64,000 nucleotides of DNA from positions 1 through 64,000 of the forward strand of contig CAWDTK010000028.1 of assembly GCA_963805255.1 (NCBI GenBank), given 5' to 3'. The DNA comes from Bog-532 sp963805255 (lineage in GTDB: Bacteria > Actinomycetota > Actinomycetes > Streptosporangiales > Streptosporangiaceae). The notes under the pieces were generated by a model that saw only the letters and a program-made list of their open reading frames with translations, did no database searches and was not told where the DNA came from. Positions within the stretch are counted from its first letter, which is position 1; each line of letters begins with the position of its first letter. Shown piece after piece: positions 63,869 to 64,000 of this stretch. Made by a program: the position numbers and the translations under genes.

Positions 63869-64000
63869 ATGGCGGTGAAATCCGGCGTAACAGGCACGCG
63901 TCCGGCGGCGCACGCCAAGCGCGGAGGCAGGCAGCCCGGTCCGCATTACAAGTGGATCGCGCTGTCGAACACCACGCTCGGCGTGCTGATGGCCACGATC
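63869..64000 (+). CDS. MFS transporter, DHA2/EmrB type (partial, cut by window end)
   Basis: The first 44 codons: a basic, Ala/Gly-rich leader then HYKWIALSNTTLGVLMATI, the opening of TM1 in 14-helix DHA2 (EmrB/QacA-like) drug exporters of actinobacteria, which normally continues NSSIVLISLPAIF. AGGGG lies about 11 bases before ATG 63869. The remainder lies outside the window. Confidence 0.8.
   Translation, partial: MAVKSGVTGTRPAAHAKRGGRQPGPHYKWIALSNTTLGVLMATI

Overview
This is a 64-kb stretch of chromosome from a high-GC Gram-positive actinobacterium. The evidence is the base composition, many GTG starts, a WhiB-family protein, a SigR-type ECF sigma factor, TamR/Tam, DUF3027, DUF3263 and DUF2530 proteins, CIRCE-controlled groEL and an S-box upstream of a threonine-synthase-like gene. 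The order cspA-like / MFS / DUF3027 / DUF2530 / MarR / thpR / serC / citA / pdxH resembles the conserved core of Streptomyces and Streptosporangiales. I cannot name the species.

The left third (about 0.1-14 kb) is accessory and partly decayed. A tyrosine recombinase sits beside tRNA-Thr(UGU). After it come a three-gene operon (AHSA1-like / ArsR / DUF899), a Bax-inhibitor-1-like protein and a frameshifted ISL3 transposase. A run of remnants follows: MEDS domain, LuxR regulator, Hsp20, SAM methyltransferase and a luciferase-like monooxygenase broken in a poly-G tract. Between them are genes that look intact: an SHOCT protein, a PucR-type regulator, WhiB, a small conserved protein and a DUF1275 protein.

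From 14 to 26 kb there is a large membrane protein with a phosphatase-like ectodomain, PlsC, a 1061-residue membrane protein whose subtilisin domain has lost all three catalytic residues, a DUF62 SAM-hydrolase-like protein, DUF3263, and the trehalose pair otsB/otsA. Next is a SAM-I riboswitch in front of a threonine-synthase homologue that overlaps a ThiS/MoaD-like sulfur carrier. This arrangement suggests homocysteine or methionine synthesis more than threonine synthesis. groEL with two CIRCE boxes and two cold-shock genes follow.

From 28 to 45 kb lies the conserved core block ending in serC, citA and pdxH. After pdxH comes a 1022-residue open frame that joins a complete DtxR/IdeR iron repressor to a PAS-GAF-SpoIIE-HATPase module, which is the most unusual architecture in the window. 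argS, plsX and an ECF sigma factor without a visible anti-sigma partner follow on the minus strand.

From 46 to 58 kb are a protein O-mannosyltransferase, rsmI, a GT-C-like membrane protein, a GT2 glycosyltransferase, and the metG-tatD-ksgA-ispE-ABC-F run. The right end holds tamR/tam with two palindromic operators, a probable cysteine leader peptide before cysteine dioxygenase and rhodanese, a fatty-acid desaturase with its TetR regulator, tRNA-Gln(UUG), and the start of a DHA2-type exporter.

Several conserved genes (the MFS transporter at 29-30 kb, pdxH and ABC-F) are broken by exactly one extra base each. Sequencing or consensus error must be excluded before calling them pseudogenes.
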